Shown here piece by piece: positions 22,253-34,826 of a stretch of DNA of 64,000 nucleotides. The notes beneath the pieces are model-generated. The model saw only the letters and a list, made by a program, of their open reading frames with translations, had not been told where the DNA came from and did no database searches. How positions within the stretch are numbered: the stretch's first letter is position 1; each line of letters starts with the position of its first letter. Both the position numbers and the translations under genes were made by a program. The stretch is taken from positions 310,001-374,000 of the forward strand of contig NC_057374.1 in the NCBI RefSeq assembly GCF_016906535.1, read 5' to 3'. This DNA is from Rhizoctonia solani. Its lineage: Eukaryota; Basidiomycota; Agaricomycetes; Cantharellales; Ceratobasidiaceae.

Positions 22253-23800
22253 TGCCTCTTGCGGAGATTCGGACTGCGTGGCACAGGTGTTGGGTAGTAT
22301 TCATATTAAATGTATGATTGATAACCACAAACCTATGGGTTGTAAACAAGGTTGGTAGTGCGAGGCAGACAACTAGGCTGCTTGGGGGGTTATGTATTCC
22401 AATTTGGTCATGTGTCCTTGGATATCCTAGGCTTCTTGATAGAATACCATCCCCATTTGGTGACAACCGATGGAGCTCTTGATTTCATAGGTACTGGTCA
22501 GCCCAATCTATACAAACAAGAGTTGGTAGATATTCAATAAGTGGTGCACAAACTCATCAAGGAGCAATGAGGTTGGTGGAGCCCCTGTTCTGCAAAAGAT
22601 TTGGTTGATTTTTTTGGGCCCACTACATATCAGTCGTTGCGATGGCGCCCGCATTCTTACATCCACCATTCTGGGTATCGACTTCTAGCCATCAAGGATA
22701 ACAGGGAACTTGGGCACAACCCAAATTTACAAAGTTGGGCTTATTCATAGTCTGATCACAGTCATTCATAAAGTACAATTTGGCTTACAGCCGGAATCTG
22801 GACTCAATAATCTTGAGCTTGAGATCTTGAACAGGCTCATATACCTCGTATTTCGTATATTTCCAATGACGTACTACGCCATGGAATGAATCTTTATACT
22901 TGCGGCGATAAGATCATAATACACTGCAATGAACTCGGGAAGCCATAATAACATAGTCCCCGACATCCAAAATCAACAAACTTCAGCCCACGCGGACTTT
23001 TAGTTGGTGCTCCAGTTACCGACGCAGCACTCAGTTATGTATCGGAGCAACTTGACCCACCACCTATCGCATCAAACTCGCATGCTCTTGCGACATCGCT
23101 GCAGGATAGCATTGATTCAGCAAACACATCTGGCCCACTTCTTCCGCGGTTTCCGTCCTTACTCAGTAATATACTAACGCCGCTTCATCGAGTAACAATC
23201 GCCGAAAAACCAGATGCGTGGTGTTGACTAACTACACAGTATCTGATTTTGATTCGATTATGCATATGCTCTGACATAATTCAATCACTAGAATCAATAC
23301 TAAAGCCCAGCTTGTATGCATTCGTGCCAAACTTGGCACACCCAACATCTTTCGTACCTCTCGACGCGATTGTTTTGATGGGGACGATGCATTTACAACA
23401 TTTTATCACTATAGGGATATCCTGATCGTCTTTTTGTTCTGTCAACCAGGTGGGGACGCGACACAGGTGTTTTGTCGCGTTGTATTTCCGAACTTTCCGG
23501 GTTTATATTTGAGCACTAGACAACCCTCACCAAACCTATTGCAGGAGAGTCAAAGACCACCTATCACATAATTTATGCACTTGGGACGGGATAATGAGAG
23601 GATGTGTTCAATTGAATTCGCCCAGTAATTCATAGCCAACAAGAGATCAACCAATGCCAAAACACAATAAAGATGGGTATAGAACCATACAATAGCATCA
23701 CGAAGCCAATTATCACTGAGCTCCATAGGCTGGCTTAATTAGCTGATTTAAGAATACAAAATATCCAGTGGGAACAAAAACCGCCCTTTTTGCGAAGTTA
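22253..23800. other. mostly intergenic, possible gene remnant on + strand
   Basis: Around 23005-23225 a + strand frame without an evident start reads LVGAPVTDAALSYVSEQ and continues about 70 codons. Another at about 23290-23410 reads ESILKPSLYAFVPNLAHP. Both look like coding exons by composition, perhaps of a decayed regulator gene, but no domain can be named. The rest shows nothing. Confidence 0.25.
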
Positions 23801-24590
23801 TCACCTGTCCTGTTGCTGCGAAACCGCCACCTCACGCCTCGCCGGAGCAACTGCTCCGATCCCCTTGCCTGCCATCTCTCCAATCACAACAGCAGAAATA
23901 GTCTGACCAGCAAGGTCTGCAGTCCTCTCGCTAAGAAATGGTAGACCACCGGGCATGATGGTATCAATAGCATCGTCAAGATGGTCTGCTCCATTCTCGA
24001 CATGTGTACTCAGATCATCAGGATTGTAGGCATTCTCCCAATCACCCTCTGTGAGCCCCTGTGCGAATTCTGGATCAAATACAGCCTGTACATGGTTTGT
24101 GGCCGTTTCGACTGTCGAGTTCCCCACCTGCTCAAGCCACTGGGTGACCGGGATTTCATGTGTGGCGTCAGGATTGGAAGGAATAATCGCATCGGAAAAT
24201 TGATCTATGGAATCAGCACCGGCTCCCACCGCCCCTGGAAAATAATTGAGCACAGAGATCGGGTTTTCTCATATGATAGGGCATACCAGTTATGGCGCCC
24301 ACAGTGGCCGGAATGATATAATCACGTTTCGTGCGATCAGGTACCGTTAGCCCACGGACCGCAAGATCCTTTTTCACGATCCTGTGTTTCTTCCAAGTCC
24401 ACAAGAAACGAGGAAAGGAGTAAATACCCGCCAGCGAGCTCACTCCGCCACTCGGAATCATGGATGCAGCGATCGTAACATTGGACACGGCCGCGATATC
24501 ACGTTTGAGCCGGGTAGAGCGCGAGAGGTCCAAGACGGCCTTGTCGTCTGCTGCTTGGACTTTACGCTTGAACTTGGAAAATAAACCCAT
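23801..24590 (-). CDS. hypothetical protein, two exons
   Basis: Exons 24287-24590 and 23801-24234 join across a GTATGC...TCCAG intron to 245 residues. The N-terminus is basic (MGLFSKFKRKVQ), followed by a glycine/alanine-rich, moderately hydrophobic segment (VTIAASMIPSGGVSSLAGIY) that could touch membranes. The second half is acidic and ends with an Ala/Gly-rich stretch (TISAVVIGEMAGKGIGAV) and SQQQDR. No domain is recognised. The shape, a basic amphipathic N-terminus plus hydrophobic patches, is common among fungal membrane-associated proteins of unknown function. Confidence 0.6.
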
Positions 24591-25940
24591 TGTATGCGAG
24601 TGGTAAGGGATAGAATGTATAGCGAGAGATGATATGAGAGTTCTTGGGAATAAAGCTTTTATATACCAGCAACCAAGTCAGCAGCTCTCGCATACGGAAA
24701 CTTGATCTGCAGCACTAGTTGCTATAGAATATTCCGATACATACAACCCTGAAGTCCAAAAGACAGCCAAGTCATGTCCCGCACAAGGGGGATATGCATT
24801 ATAACAGGCTTATACCCAGGAATGGATGATTGGTGTGCAAAAGCTGAGATTGCACATAGCCACTGTACTGATCAAACTCGGGCGTCGGCCATCAGGTTAC
24901 ATCCATCTCAGGGCAACCAAGATCTCCACACCGACTGAAAAAATTCAATCCAATCACACATGAAAAAAGGACCTTTGATTCGAGAGGCATTGGCGATATA
25001 AGAGCTCAAACCCGAATAAGAGGAAATCTCTTCTTTTTTCCTTTTTTCTTTTTGAACTTGACCCGTGTGCAATTCGGCGATCGGTGATTACCCTATCACC
25101 CATAAGCCTCCACAGCTCCACCATGTATCCTGATAAAGGCCGCGTCATCACGATGAGGCCATGCGAGCTCGTAATCTCATGCCCGACGACAGTATTCGTT
25201 AATTAGATCAGTGCGGTGTCATTTCAGCGAGAATCAAGCGTGGTGGCGCTCTTTCGTCGTAGACTAGTCAATGCAATAGAACAAAAAGTGTGTTTATCCA
25301 TGCGTTTCTTACTGGGATCAACAAGAGCACTGGAATCACGCAGGTAGTAAGTAGCAGATAGATATACTCTGTACTCGCATCATAACTTGCCAAGACAGAA
25401 AGATGTCTGTCAAGTACAGCATAAGGAAGAGCTGTCTGATTAGGTGAAGAAATAGATTTAATTAAAGATAGAATGATTTGCGCCGCAAGGCACATACACA
25501 AACCAAGCGTAACGTTTCGATATCCAGTACTAGTTCTGCCTTGTCGCTTGGCCCGCCGTAGCAGTCTGCCTTGGGGTGGTACCAGCCTGTATTACTAACG
25601 CTATGACAAGGATGCCCGAGCTATTATAGCATGATCGGACCATCCGAGTCACATAGGGTAACTAACAAGTCGCCTCAAAGGGCCGGTTCTTCGAGAAATA
25701 CGAGGGTCATGATCCAGTAAGCATTCAAGTATAGATGCGCTCTCCATCATATGACCAATCCACCACTCTAAGCTGCGCATACACCCACACCATCACCCAA
25801 CAAGTCAAACCAAAAAGAACCATAAATCCACCAATTGTCACAACCCACAGCAGAAAATCAGAGCACACCTAATACGATTCCTCGAATACCCAAAATTAGA
25901 ACACACACAAGGTGCTTCCCAAAATTTCCAAAAAAAGAAA
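24591..25940. other. intergenic, no strong gene
   Basis: One hydrophobic minus-strand frame at 25268-25501 (77 codons, with VIPVLLLIPV) could encode a membrane segment but lacks support. Nothing else is recognised. Confidence 0.3.
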
Positions 25941-26017
25941 TGGACGAGGGTCGATTCGAACGACCGCCGTATAGCGGCTACAAGCTGCACAAGTGGTGAC
26001 CTTTTCACTACTCGCCC
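25941..26017 (-). tRNA. tRNA or tRNA-like pseudogene, isotype unresolved
   Basis: Read on the minus strand, the acceptor arm pairs (GGGCGAG with CTCGTCC, one G-T pair). The T arm is perfect (GGTCG, loop TTCGAAT, CGACC). A D arm with GTG/CAC stem and GG in the loop is present. The anticodon arm is the problem: 26 bases lie between the D and T arms and no clean 5-bp stem with a 7-base loop forms. The best partial fit has loop CTTGTAG, which would give anticodon TGT, but with mismatches. It is therefore a divergent tRNA, one with a tiny intron, or a pseudogene. Confidence 0.45.
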
Positions 26018-26477
26018 GATTTTCATATACACATTCATGAATGTCATTGCCTTTCGTAATGATACACACCCCCGCTCTTTTTTATTGAACGTCTCCAGCC
26101 CCTGTTATTCTAAAAATGGGGATCGTCTACATCGTCGCCCGCGAAAATACACGTCAAAAGAGCATCGTAGATCGCCTCTCGTACAAATCAGTACAAAAAG
26201 TAGAGGTACATTCATCACATCAACACGTCGTTATACACACATTTTCTCTCAACTATGAACCAACCAGTCCAATCACGATGCCATTCAACAAACAAGACGA
26301 AGAAAAGGGCCAAGCGGGGTGGCACAGATAGTAAAAAAGCAGAAAGAGAAGATAGAATTAAGAATCCCCCCGATAAAACAAGGAGCAAAAACGACAAGAG
26401 AGTAAGCGAATGAAATGTAAAACAGGCAAAAAAAGATACACACAGAACAGATTTGTTATAATGCGCTCCGTCACAAC
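26018..26477. other. intergenic, 3' flank of Fzo1
   Basis: No supported gene. Purine-rich, probably including the Fzo1 3' UTR. Confidence 0.3.
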
Positions 26478-29107
26478 TTAGACCATCAACCCGCCCATGA
26501 TCCCAACGCCAGCAACCTTTTCGCCAATCGAGATGAAAAAGTCCCATGCGACTTGGGCGCGCTTCTGTACGAGCTCAGCCTCCTTGACGGCCCGTCCGGT
26601 ACCTTCTTCGGCTGTGCGGTACCGTTCCCTCACATCCCATGCGGCCAAGCGAAGGACTTTGCGTGTTTCACGCGAGACGCGGGCGGCGTGGCCATCGATA
26701 AAGTTGGGTGTGGTAGTGGTGGTGAGGTCGAGTCCGACCTTGGTCGTGTTTCCAGACGATTGCAACGAGTTGACGATGCGGCGACCGACGGTGCGCGGGA
26801 TGCTGTATGGGAGGTCGATGATGAGGTACGAGATGCCTCCAGCGACGGCGAGCACGAGCATGGGTGCAGCCCAGGCGCGGATACTCTTGTTGCCCAGGAG
26901 ATCGATGGCTTGCACCACGCTGCGAAGACCAAACGTCTTGGTTCCGACCATGGTGGCAGCACCGAGACCGAGAGAAGCGATCGAAATGGCCGTGGTGGAA
27001 TCTTCAATCTTCTTGGTGTTCGAGTCGGTGGATGAAGCAGGGAGGAGGATGTACGTCTCGAGCCAGTGTTCAAAGTCAAAGACGTCACCCATGGTGGATT
27101 GAGTGTACTCGGGGGTGCGGGAGAGACCGATTCCCACTCCAGCGGCACCGGCACCACGGCCGCGACGGTTGAACATGGCAGCCGGGACAAAGACACGGGG
27201 TTGACGAGCGGCAGCGCCATTGGGGGCAGCAGCCAAGACACGTTCGCCAACCTGGGTGACCTGTTGGACGGCCTCGGAAGTCGTGATCCTCGCCTGGCTC
27301 TCGACACGCTCTACAGCGCGATCAATGCTTTCCAACAGGGAAACACGGACTTCTTGGGCATAGTCCCATGCGTTGAGGACACCACGCCAGGGCGGGAGCT
27401 CGTACCCAGCATCGAGTTTACCGTTGGCGACCTCGGACAAGGCATCACCAAGAGTCTTCTTGACCTCGGCCTCGACGGCGTGAACAGTGTTCTCCTCGAG
27501 GGCTTCGAGTTCGGCCTCCATGGCGTGGCGCTGGGCCTTGAGACCCTCGAAAACGGGAAGGGTCTTTTCGAGAATGGACTTGGCAGCATCGGTTTCGGAC
27601 TTGGCGAGGAGCGCGTTGGCGGCTGCGAGGAGCTCGAGGTCGGACAAGAGCTTCATGAGGTAGGTCTGGGCGGGCATGAGCTTGGACTTGGAGCGCTTGA
27701 GAAGGACGAATGAGCGGAGGGACGACTCGAGCGAGACAAAGGCGGCATCCATGACGCCCTGTTGGTCGGCACCATCAGTCAAGCTCTTGCCGAGAGCACT
27801 GCGCGAGTCGACAAAGTGAACGAGCTCTTCGCGGTCGGCATAGGTGTGGGGGCTGAGAGCCTTGATCTGCTCGAGGACACGGCGCTTGCAACGGGCCTTG
27901 TCCTTGATTTGGTCGTAGCGATTGACAACGATGAATACGTAAGCCTTCTCGCGACCAGCGGTACGAAGAAAGTCGATGGCGGACAGAGTAAAGTGGTTCT
28001 CGGCATTGACACAGAATACGACAACATCGATTTCCTCCTGGCGGGCAAAGAGGCTGGTCGTCTTGAGCGAGTCGCGGTTGAGGCCGGGGGCATCGATGAG
28101 GGTAATATCGGCGATGCCATTGTTAAGCAACGAGGTGTCGTGGGAGCGAGGGTCGGAGACGTATACTCTGAGAGTATAGTCGGGTGGGGTCTCGGCATCT
28201 GGGTCGCCTTGGAGCTCCTCGAGGTCAGAAATGGGGGCCTTGGTGAAGGTGGCGGGGTTGGTGCGATCGTATGACGCCAATTGGTCGAGTTTGATGACAT
28301 GGACTTCTTCGACTCCACCATTGTCGATTGCATCATGGACCTCACAGAATATCGAGGTCAAGGGCTGCTGGTCGATCGGAAGAACATCGCGGTGGAGGAG
28401 AGCATTGACGAGGGTCGATTTGCCGGCGTTCAAGTCACCAGTGACGAGGACCTTGCTGCGGGTGTCGGCGATACGGACCTTGAGCTTGTTGACGTGGGCG
28501 AGGGCAGCATCGAGACGGTCATCGAGCAGATGGGCAATCGACTGTTTCTCGAGCGTAGAGACGAGAGACGAGGGGCTGTGCGATCCATTTCCCATCGAGA
28601 GGTCCAGTCGAAGCACATGGAACTCATCGTTGGGCAGATACTCATGCTGATCGCCCTTGGGAGCCTCGCCAAGCTCAGACACAAGAGTGAGTTCGCGGCG
28701 GCCACCGGCACGAGGGCGGTTATACACCACGTCAGTCGCATTGGTGGGATCATCGACAAACGACATCGATCGGGTGGCAGTGCCTGCGTTCTTGGACAGC
28801 TGGGGATACCGAGGCACCCACTCCTTGCGTAAACTCCCTCAGTTCTCCCAGCAGCTGCACAGTCTGGCCAGCCGCAGTCGTCAATCTGCACAATTCCCAT
28901 CAGCAACAAACTCGGCAATTTTCATTGGCCAGCTCACCGGTCCCGCTGGTTCACATAGGCTGTCTGTGCCTCTTGTCCATTCGAGAGTGCATTTGTCGCA
29001 TCCAACGGCGTCTGCGGAACACTGTCGTTCATCGGGCTGAATGGGCTGAACGGTCCGCTCGTTACGTTGACCGGTGCAAGCGTGGTGGGAAAGTACGACT
29101 GAGACAT
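26478..29107 (-). CDS. FZO1: mitofusin Fzo1 (outer mitochondrial membrane GTPase)
   Basis: A dynamin-family GTPase that fuses mitochondrial outer membranes. The main exon (26478-28817 frame) shows the P-loop GDLNAGKSTLVNALL, switch II ITLIDAPGLNRDS, and the NRYDQIKDKARCKRR G4 region. Coiled-coil stretches follow (MEAELEALEENTVHAVEAEV). A transmembrane hairpin lies near the end (APMLVLAVAGGISYLIIDLPY), and the C-terminus has a heptad helix. The first exon starts at 29107 (MSQSYFPTTLAPVN) and ends at a GTGAGC donor. Between the two lies RLTTAAGQTVQLLGELRE in one frame and RKEWVPRYPQLSKNAG in another. One extra base in the A run at 28831-28833 (+ strand) would explain it, or a late acceptor (GGGAG) in exon 2. 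All functional domains are intact. Confidence 0.9.
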
Positions 29108-31496
29108 CTTATCACAATTTGAGTTCTTCAATATACAAGTCGAGTCGAGTCCGTTGGCGATCAGTCCGCCTATTGAGAAGGGGGGGATGAGAAGAGGGGT
29201 GAATTAAAAATTTATCGAGTCAGCACTTGTCGGGTTTATCTATCAGACGAAGCGGTCGTGGAGAGGTGGAGGGGTCTACCTCGGAGCCAAATCCATTCTA
29301 CCCTGAAAGTCACGTGAGGTGCCTCGTGTCCTGATCGTACCCGTCCTGATCCGGTTTTCCGTGCCCCCTATCCCGGTCCAATACGCGAGAAGATCCCCCT
29401 GGGGCGGCGCCCGTGCCGGCGGGTATATTGTGGCGGATACATATATCCGTCTGTGTTATTTTTATTTATTTATTACGTCCCCTTCTCCCCCGGCTAATGA
29501 GCTGAACGCATATAACAACTGGACAATGGGTTTAGCGGATGTCCCCATCCAGGGCCCACGACGATCATGCATGTGAACCTCGCTTTGACGAAGCCGCAAG
29601 TCCATAAACGTGCCGTCCCCTATACTGTAACAAGTTTACGCCAACCCCCACCCACCCTCTCCTTCGCTTTCCCAAATTAGATCATCAACTACTAGGCTGT
29701 GCGAATCACCAGACCACTTCTCCATATCCTCACCACCACAAGTGCGAGCAATAACCCCTCCTCTCTCCTCTCAATACAACACAGGACACGATAAGATACA
29801 CAGGTCGACTCCTTCCATGCTATCCATCCCATCCCATCCCTCGACCTCTGAACTGAGACGGATCGCGAAACACGGCAACGCGGAGCTTTGGACCCACCCA
29901 ACCTGTCCAGATTGACAATCCGAGGTAATCGATGTGGGGAGCTCGAGGGTTCCAAGTTGGATATAGAACGCGGGGGCTGGGTGCGATTGGATAGCCTTTG
30001 TGCTGTGTACTTTACATGTGCTAGGGTGTTGCCGAGCCGAGAACTTGAATATGACAGTGTTACAGGGGTTGGGTGGCTAAGGTTGGTGGACTGGCTTGGC
30101 TAGCGACGAGTTTGAATTGTATTCTATTTGTCTATTATCTCTCGGGATGCAATTGTTATAATTTATGACATTCTATTGAGCGGCGCAGCACACCTGAACG
30201 CGGATACTCGAGTACCAAAACCCATACCGTATCCGTTCTGAGCTATGCCCGTTAATAGTCATGATTCTTCCATTCCGTCAGGGTGGTTCGCAATTTCCAG
30301 TAAAGCTAAACAAAAGGCCTCGTCTCCAATTGCAACGTCCCTGTTTCATTTGAGCGACTTGGGCTTGCGAATTTGGTCTTGGACATCAATCCAAAACAGG
30401 TAGATGTACTCCTTATTCTAAAATGTCTCCGAGAATATTGCAAACCAACCGAGCGCATACATTCAACCGACTTGAACCCGGGGTAGCGCCTCCAAGTTCC
30501 CAGACGCGATCGTATTAGGTTCACATAGGGAGACCGTTGTTCCTCGGAGAAGCAGGGTATCCCTGTCTTCATCCCTGTATAATTACACAGAACAGTGACG
30601 GAGGGTGGGAGCTGTAAAGTTTCATTTCATTACGTATTTGTCCACTTGCAGATCAACTGCTCGTATATTGATTCTCTCATCTTTCCATTTTTTGTTATCT
30701 GGACCATAACACGGTTTGTGGGTGAACAATGCCTCGTCTCTGTCTATTTATCTCCCGATTGCTCGCCTTTTGGACCTCTGACTATCGAATCTTGTCTAAA
30801 AACGCCTTTACTCCCCATTCGATAACTCGTGAACAGCAAACAGCTCAACCTCCGGTACCGTACTTGCTTTATCGTATAAAACGATCCAGTCCATTGTTAT
30901 ACGTGCATGTCTCATGAGATCCTGTATATCATAATCCCCGAGTGCCACTCGCGTGCGGCCCAACATGAATGGGTTCCGGCGATAATGATACGACCATAGT
31001 GATACAAGGAAAACGGAAGACAGGAGAAATGGGTTTAAAAATAGGCGCTGGAACTAGTCCGTTACAAAAGTGTGGAAATGTACAGGTTCGCACACTAGTA
31101 CTTTTGTAACCCACCAGTCCATAGCAGACGTTGTGGTGGACGATTAATTTATACAAGAGTTTGATGCGGCTACGTGCCTTGCGATCAAGGACTAGAAAAG
31201 GTACCCCAGGCTGTACCTGATAGTAATGTTTAGCCTTGTATTTATTGTCAAATCTGTCAGCCCCAATTCAAGGCTCTTAAGCATACAACTGACATTCATC
31301 GCTATTAGTCAACAAATACAAATACATTCCTATGAGCCGACAAGGAACATCTTATGTGAGATATGAGTGGTATCGACGAGAGAGAGCACAACAGGGCGTT
31401 TTAGCGGGTTTACGTTCCGTGAATCGGCCGCGCCCAGAATACAAGCAGGTCTAATCTCGAAATATATATTGAAGTCCGTGTACCACAACGCATGTA
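29108..31496. other. intergenic, nothing recognised
   Basis: 2.4 kb without a supported gene. The first 200 bp act as the Fzo1 promoter, with a GTCACGTGAGG box at about 29309-29319. Frames at 29692-29955, 29888-30103 and 30306-30572 overlap one another, lack introns and have no domains. Confidence 0.35.
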
Positions 31497-33983
31497 CTAT
31501 GCTATAACGCATATATTACGTTCATATTCAACACTCCCACCCTCATGAGGGATGACATTGGTCGGTCGCTCATAATCGTAATCAACACCTGGGGGTAATC
31601 GCCCCATCTTCTTTAAATTCTTCAAATTTGCTATGGTGGCTGAAGGCGTGCTCATGGGGAACAAGGTGTAAATCGAGTTCCGGGGGTAGTATTCTGGGAA
31701 GTTTCTCGCAAGCACTTTGCGTCAATGTCAATAAGCTGGACCGTGATTGCACGAAAAGAGGACTTGCATGTAGGTAGGTAAGCTCCGAACGACGGATTCT
31801 TTGGGTTGCGTTGGACATCTGCCCAACCCCAGTTTGTGAGGCGACTCGGTGTAAAGTCGGTAGTAAAGAACCGATCCCCGCGAACAAGGGCGATCGCATC
31901 AGACAGGATAGCTCGAGTTATGGTATATCCGGCGCACTCGAAAATGACACAGGTCATGAACAGTCTATGAATTTGATTGGGACCGACTTACCAATCCGGA
32001 GTGGTAGGGGGACATGGTCTCCTCAGCATGCAAGCCGGCATACAATTCCAGTTTTCAATAGAACCATAAAGCTCTTTCGCAGCGTTCGCTATCTCGGGGT
32101 TGGGTTCCACTCCTCAAACGACTTGAATCTTTCCAGTCCCATGCGTTCTCTAAACTCATTCATCGTACAGACACCCCATTTTCGCGCTTGTTGCATGCCG
32201 ACAATCTCTATGACTTTCAGCGCATCTGGTGTGCCGCGAGCTCCGAAACGGTTTGCGGTATTGGCGGTTGCATCTTGAAGGATCTTAGTCAGGTCTGAGT
32301 CCTTGAAGCGCCCATCTGGACCGCGCACGATTCCTCCAAAGTTACGCTTATGTGGTTCGGGGTGGACGAGAAGCTCTGGAGGGACGTCTCCGTTGCGTAA
32401 GCGGCCAAGGGCACCATAGAAATCGGGCAATGTCAGATCACCGGGCTTTTTGTCGGGGAACAGCCTTTAAGGAGATTCAAGGTCCACTTCTCTTCCTCGC
32501 TAATGAGATAAATATTAGTCACAAGTGGTGCTTTGAAACAGGTGATGACTGCTCACTCAGATACAACTGTATGCCAACGGTACAATAGGTTGAATTCAAC
32601 TGAAACGTGGTTACCCTGGCCACGGCCTACGGGTATATGGTTAGTATCCCTAAATTCCTAGTAAAATTCCGGAACATTAGTACTGCTATAAGTAACAATC
32701 GAGTGAGAGGAGATGCCCACATTAAATGGGTCCATATTCCAGATGCTTCCCACACGAGAGAGGCCCAAAAACCCAGCCACATAATCGTCCACTATGGGAG
32801 CTCAGTTAGCAATATAGTCTTGGCTTAATTCAAAACCACACTTACTGACAACTGACATGAAGGAGCCACAGTTGATGAGACGGGCCGTTTGGAATATCTC
32901 CTCGTCTTGTTCCATACTCCGACTGACGTCTTTGGGAGGTGGGTTTTTCCATTGCCCTTCCTCGTTCCTTTTCAATATTTCGTTGGCGATATAGTTGTGA
33001 TTCCGATTCCACATAACAAGCAGGGCGGACGAGGCTGGTGGAAGGAATACAATACGTCCCTCAGAAAAGGTGTCGGGACGGAGGCGACCAAAACCATCCT
33101 TGATTCTTATAGCGTCCTGCTCTTCTTGGCTTGATCCGTAGAGCGGTGAAAGGTCCAAGTAAGAAGAGGTGTTGTTCTTACTCCAGTCCCGGGGGTCGGT
33201 ACGGAATAGTGAATGGGTGACAAGCGACGCAAATGCAAATGTTAAGGAAGAGGTCCCTCTGGGATGAGGCTCGCGCTTTGTTTCATATAACGTGAGCCAT
33301 AGGACTACTGAGATACTATTGAATCACATTACATTTTCTGAGGAGGCCTTGAATAGCTTTTCATAGATTTCGCTTGGGTCGGGAAGTGAACGATGGCGGT
33401 ACTTCCCTTGACAGGTGCGCGCATAGGTCGTGCCTGCCTGGCCCAACGAGGGTATATGGATATTGTTCCCCGCACCGTCTGCCCGACGGAAGCGCTCTCC
33501 CAGGTAGGTTTCTACCGGGTGGGGAACGGTCTCGTATAGACATCTGATTACATGATCATTGAGCCTGGTCGTTAGGTCGGCGCTCCCTGGTGTAGCTGCG
33601 AGCTTGGCAAGTGTACCAAATATTCTGGAAATGAAAGGCAAGCCCGCCAAATTCTGAGGGTCTTTACCAATAATATCCTTGCTCGGACGATCTATTCGAC
33701 ATGAATAGTGGTGTAAATTAGCATTGCCAGGTAAACTTCGAAACAGTCACGTACCGTTAACTAGCTTAACGCCCGAGGCAACCTGGACGAGTAGTTCCTC
33801 AACTTCTGCAACATTTTCGTCCTCGGGGGGTCCATTTGTGATGTGTTGACAATGCTGGCAAATCTTACAAACCCGCTTATCCTCAGGCATATTGAACAAA
33901 GTGGGCTCAAATGGGTTGGGGAATTGGTGGTAGTATGCGTATATGAGAGCCAATGAGCCAATGACTTTAAATACACCCTCCAA
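31497..33983 (-). CDS. ppo: Ppo-type fatty-acid dioxygenase (animal-heme-peroxidase family)
   Basis: Oxygenates linoleate-type fatty acids to hydroperoxides, precursors of fungal oxylipin signals. It reads as many short exons. The N-terminus contains FPNPFEP. Then follow PHPVETYLGERFRRADG, the distal-heme region FAFASLVTHSLFRTDPRDW, SSYLDLSPLYGSSQEEQ, the GRIVFLPPASSALLVMWNRN helix, and EFNLLYRWH. The last holds the radical Tyr and the proximal heme His (codons at 32571-32582). WGVCTMNEFRERMGL and VRGDRFFTTDFTPSRLTNWG follow. All catalytic parts are present. Two frame breaks are apparent: near 32463-32467 (before FPDKKPGDLTLPD) and near 32052-32055 (inside NLELYAGLHAEE), each one base short. 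No P450 domain is visible after it. Specificity (8R or 10R) cannot be told. Confidence 0.85.
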
Positions 33984-34826
33984 CAGTGACCTTCTTTGAT
34001 GGGAGCTGTGGACTGCTATCTATTCAGCAAGTCTGCTGACTCTCTCGTACTATCTTGCATCATTGGAGTGGAGGAGTATATTGAGTAACTTCCCCATAGG
34101 GCGAACATGCCAAGTGGCTACTATAGGCGCTCACTATAGCCCACCCGTCTATTAGGTATCATATACCATGATTTCTATGTTACACAAAAAGTGTTTGTGA
34201 TATAACGAGACTCCGACGATGCCGAAAGTAGCCACACAGTGGGCATACTCCCTAATACAGATGATCTGTCGCGTTGGGAGCAGTAACCATACAAGGAACC
34301 AGGGCCGAGTCGATGTAATCCAAGCCAATAGCAGAACGCCACTAATCAAACCCACGATTTTCTCCGAACAAATATCAAGATAAACGCATCCCCGGGAACT
34401 CCACTTAAGACCATAGCTAGCTAGCAGATGTGTCAAGTGAGATTACGTTACCGTGTCTTGAGATTTTCCCTTGGCCTTTTGGTAACGTTAACAATCTGTG
34501 TTTGAGAAACTAACGAAACAGGTCGTTTTTTGATTGTCCTCGCATCATAAAAACTCGGCACTCCACAGAGTGAGTCTCTTTTCAACCCGTCATGATCACC
34601 TCAGCTCTGACTCCCTCACTCGAACGAAGCTTATTTCCTGCTCGCGGTCGGAAGTTCACGATTGGGCCTTTTGATACTGGCATATCATCATACATTTTCT
34701 GTTCCAGATTGAAACTATAATACACAATCGACCCTTGTAGGCGCTCAACCATCAAACACCCAGGTTCAGATCTTAAATAACCTATACGCTCAACGAGCAA
34801 CTTCAAGCAGCTACAAACGACCATCA
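33984..34826. other. intergenic between dioxygenase and transporter
   Basis: Contains the dioxygenase promoter side and the transporter 3' side. Frames at 34152-34436 and 34582-34827 have no support. Confidence 0.35.

Noticed and set aside
26497..28832. Long open frames on the strand opposite Fzo1 (for example 27066-27713 and 27762-28274)
   Set aside because: They mirror the GC-rich codon use of Fzo1 and show Gly/Leu-rich low-complexity products without domains. Fzo1 itself has a full set of GTPase motifs.
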